Source: an uncultured Coriobacteriales bacterium (GTDB lineage Bacteria > Actinomycetota > Coriobacteriia > Coriobacteriales > UMGS124). Taken from it: 12,760 nucleotides of DNA. Within the stretch, counting starts at the first letter, position 1; each line of letters opens with the position of its first letter. The DNA lies in NCBI GenBank assembly GCA_934662525.1, contig CAKUKJ010000029.1, forward strand, positions 1-12,760, in the 5' to 3' direction. Under the pieces are notes generated by a model. It did not search any database, was not told the DNA's origin, and was given only the letters and a program-made list of their open reading frames with translations. A program made the translations under genes and the position numbers. Positions 12,283 to 12,760 of this stretch are shown here, in pieces.

Positions 12283-12760
12283 CGCTTTCGCCCGGCGATA
12301 TTCTTCGAACGCGCGTCGACCATATCGACGCATCGCTCGACGCCTGTTTTCTCGATGCCGGCCCATACGGCACGCTGTTCGTGCCCTTGGCGGGAATCTC
12401 CGCCACCACAGTTGCCGATTTGGTTCCGGGGGCAAGCGTGTGCGCCCAGGTCGTCGCTCCCAAGCGCGCCACGAAGCTGCCGCGCGCCTCGGTGAACATC
12501 GAGTTCTCAGGCCGCTCAAGCGTGCTTGTGCTCGATGGGTGCGCGATCATGGCGCAGGACAGCCCCGCCAAGCCCGAGGTGTTCGTCTCCAAGAAGCTGG
12601 CGGGCGTGCGCCGGGCTGAGCTGGCTGACAAGCTTGAGTCCGCCGTGGGAGACCCCTCGACGGGCCTTCCCTCCATGCTTGACGCCGTCTGCGGGCCCGT
12701 GACGCTCATCTTGCGCACAACGGCCGACGGGCTCCCTTGGGAGACGGTGCTGTCTTCGGT
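12264..12760 (+). CDS. RNase E/G family protein, N-terminally short and cut by the right edge
   Basis: The frame is open to the right edge, giving 165 residues. ATG 12264 follows GGAAGG (12251-12256) at 7 nt and overlaps the DUF2344 gene by 19 nt; an in-frame TGA at 12246-12248, with no start codon between, fixes it. The sequence fits the S1 domain and 5'-sensor part of RNase E/G. GDILRTRVDHIDASLDACFLD (from residue 11) matches the usual G-x-IY-x-G-x-V...AAFVD-x-G. ATKLPRASVNIEF (69-81) matches GTKGPRLTTNISL. VFVSKKLAG (106-114) matches the xSRRI segment, and LILRTTADG (148-156) matches IVRTA-x-G, whose Arg-Thr contact 5'-monophosphate in E. coli RNase E. The ~35 residues that normally precede the S1 domain are absent. 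The catalytic DNase I-like domain lies beyond the window, so activity cannot be judged. In related genomes rplU and rpmA often follow. Confidence 0.78.
   Translation, partial: MESPDLTLSPGDILRTRVDHIDASLDACFLDAGPYGTLFVPLAGISATTVADLVPGASVCAQVVAPKRATKLPRASVNIEFSGRSSVLVLDGCAIMAQDSPAKPEVFVSKKLAGVRRAELADKLESAVGDPSTGLPSMLDAVCGPVTLILRTTADGLPWETVLSS

Noticed and set aside
1..12760. Mobile elements, CRISPR arrays, tRNA or rRNA genes, prophage or defence genes
   Set aside because: No transposase, integrase, repeat-spacer pattern, clover-leaf sequence or compositional break was seen; the content is core chromosomal.

Overview
The window is high-GC DNA with every convincing gene on the + strand. It looks like a chromosomal core region of an actinobacterium, most likely class Coriobacteriia (Olsenella/Collinsella/Atopobium relatives). 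That placement is inferred from three things: the high GC, a complete mreBCD-PBP2-rodA cluster (absent from polar-growing actinobacteria such as mycobacteria), and the gene order radical SAM (TIGR03960 type), DUF2344 protein, RNase E/G. No mobile element, CRISPR array, tRNA or rRNA was seen.

Region 1 (1-2223) holds the 3' part of a gene for a membrane-anchored helical protein of unknown function. A 159-nt gap follows, with a tandem direct repeat, an AT-rich promoter-like patch and a strong hairpin. Next is a TTG-started TPR protein with one transmembrane segment and an extracytoplasmic tail. Region 2 (2224-2815) holds ndk (nucleoside diphosphate kinase), followed by a gap with a perfect 16-bp inverted repeat.

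Region 3 (2816-8710) is the cell-elongation cluster: mreB, mreC, mreD, a class B penicillin-binding protein (PBP2/MrdA) and rodA. MreB is the cytoplasmic actin-like scaffold. MreC and MreD link it to the periplasmic side. RodA polymerises glycan from lipid II and PBP2 cross-links it. Gaps are short or negative, so this is probably one transcript.

Region 4 (8732-12760) continues without a break: a DUF697 protein whose N-terminal half looks like a GTPase domain that lost its nucleotide-binding motifs, a radical SAM protein, its DUF2344 partner, and the start of a divergent RNase E/G homologue that runs off the right edge. The nine genes from mreB to the RNase are separated by at most about 52 nt or overlap, so wall-elongation genes may be co-transcribed with RNA-processing and radical SAM genes.

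The genes are mostly well-known families. The less ordinary points are the pseudo-GTPase, the two-helix N-terminal extension and high cysteine content of PBP2, the N-terminally short RNase E/G, the uncharacterised radical SAM/DUF2344 pair, and the intergenic structures before the TPR gene and before mreB.
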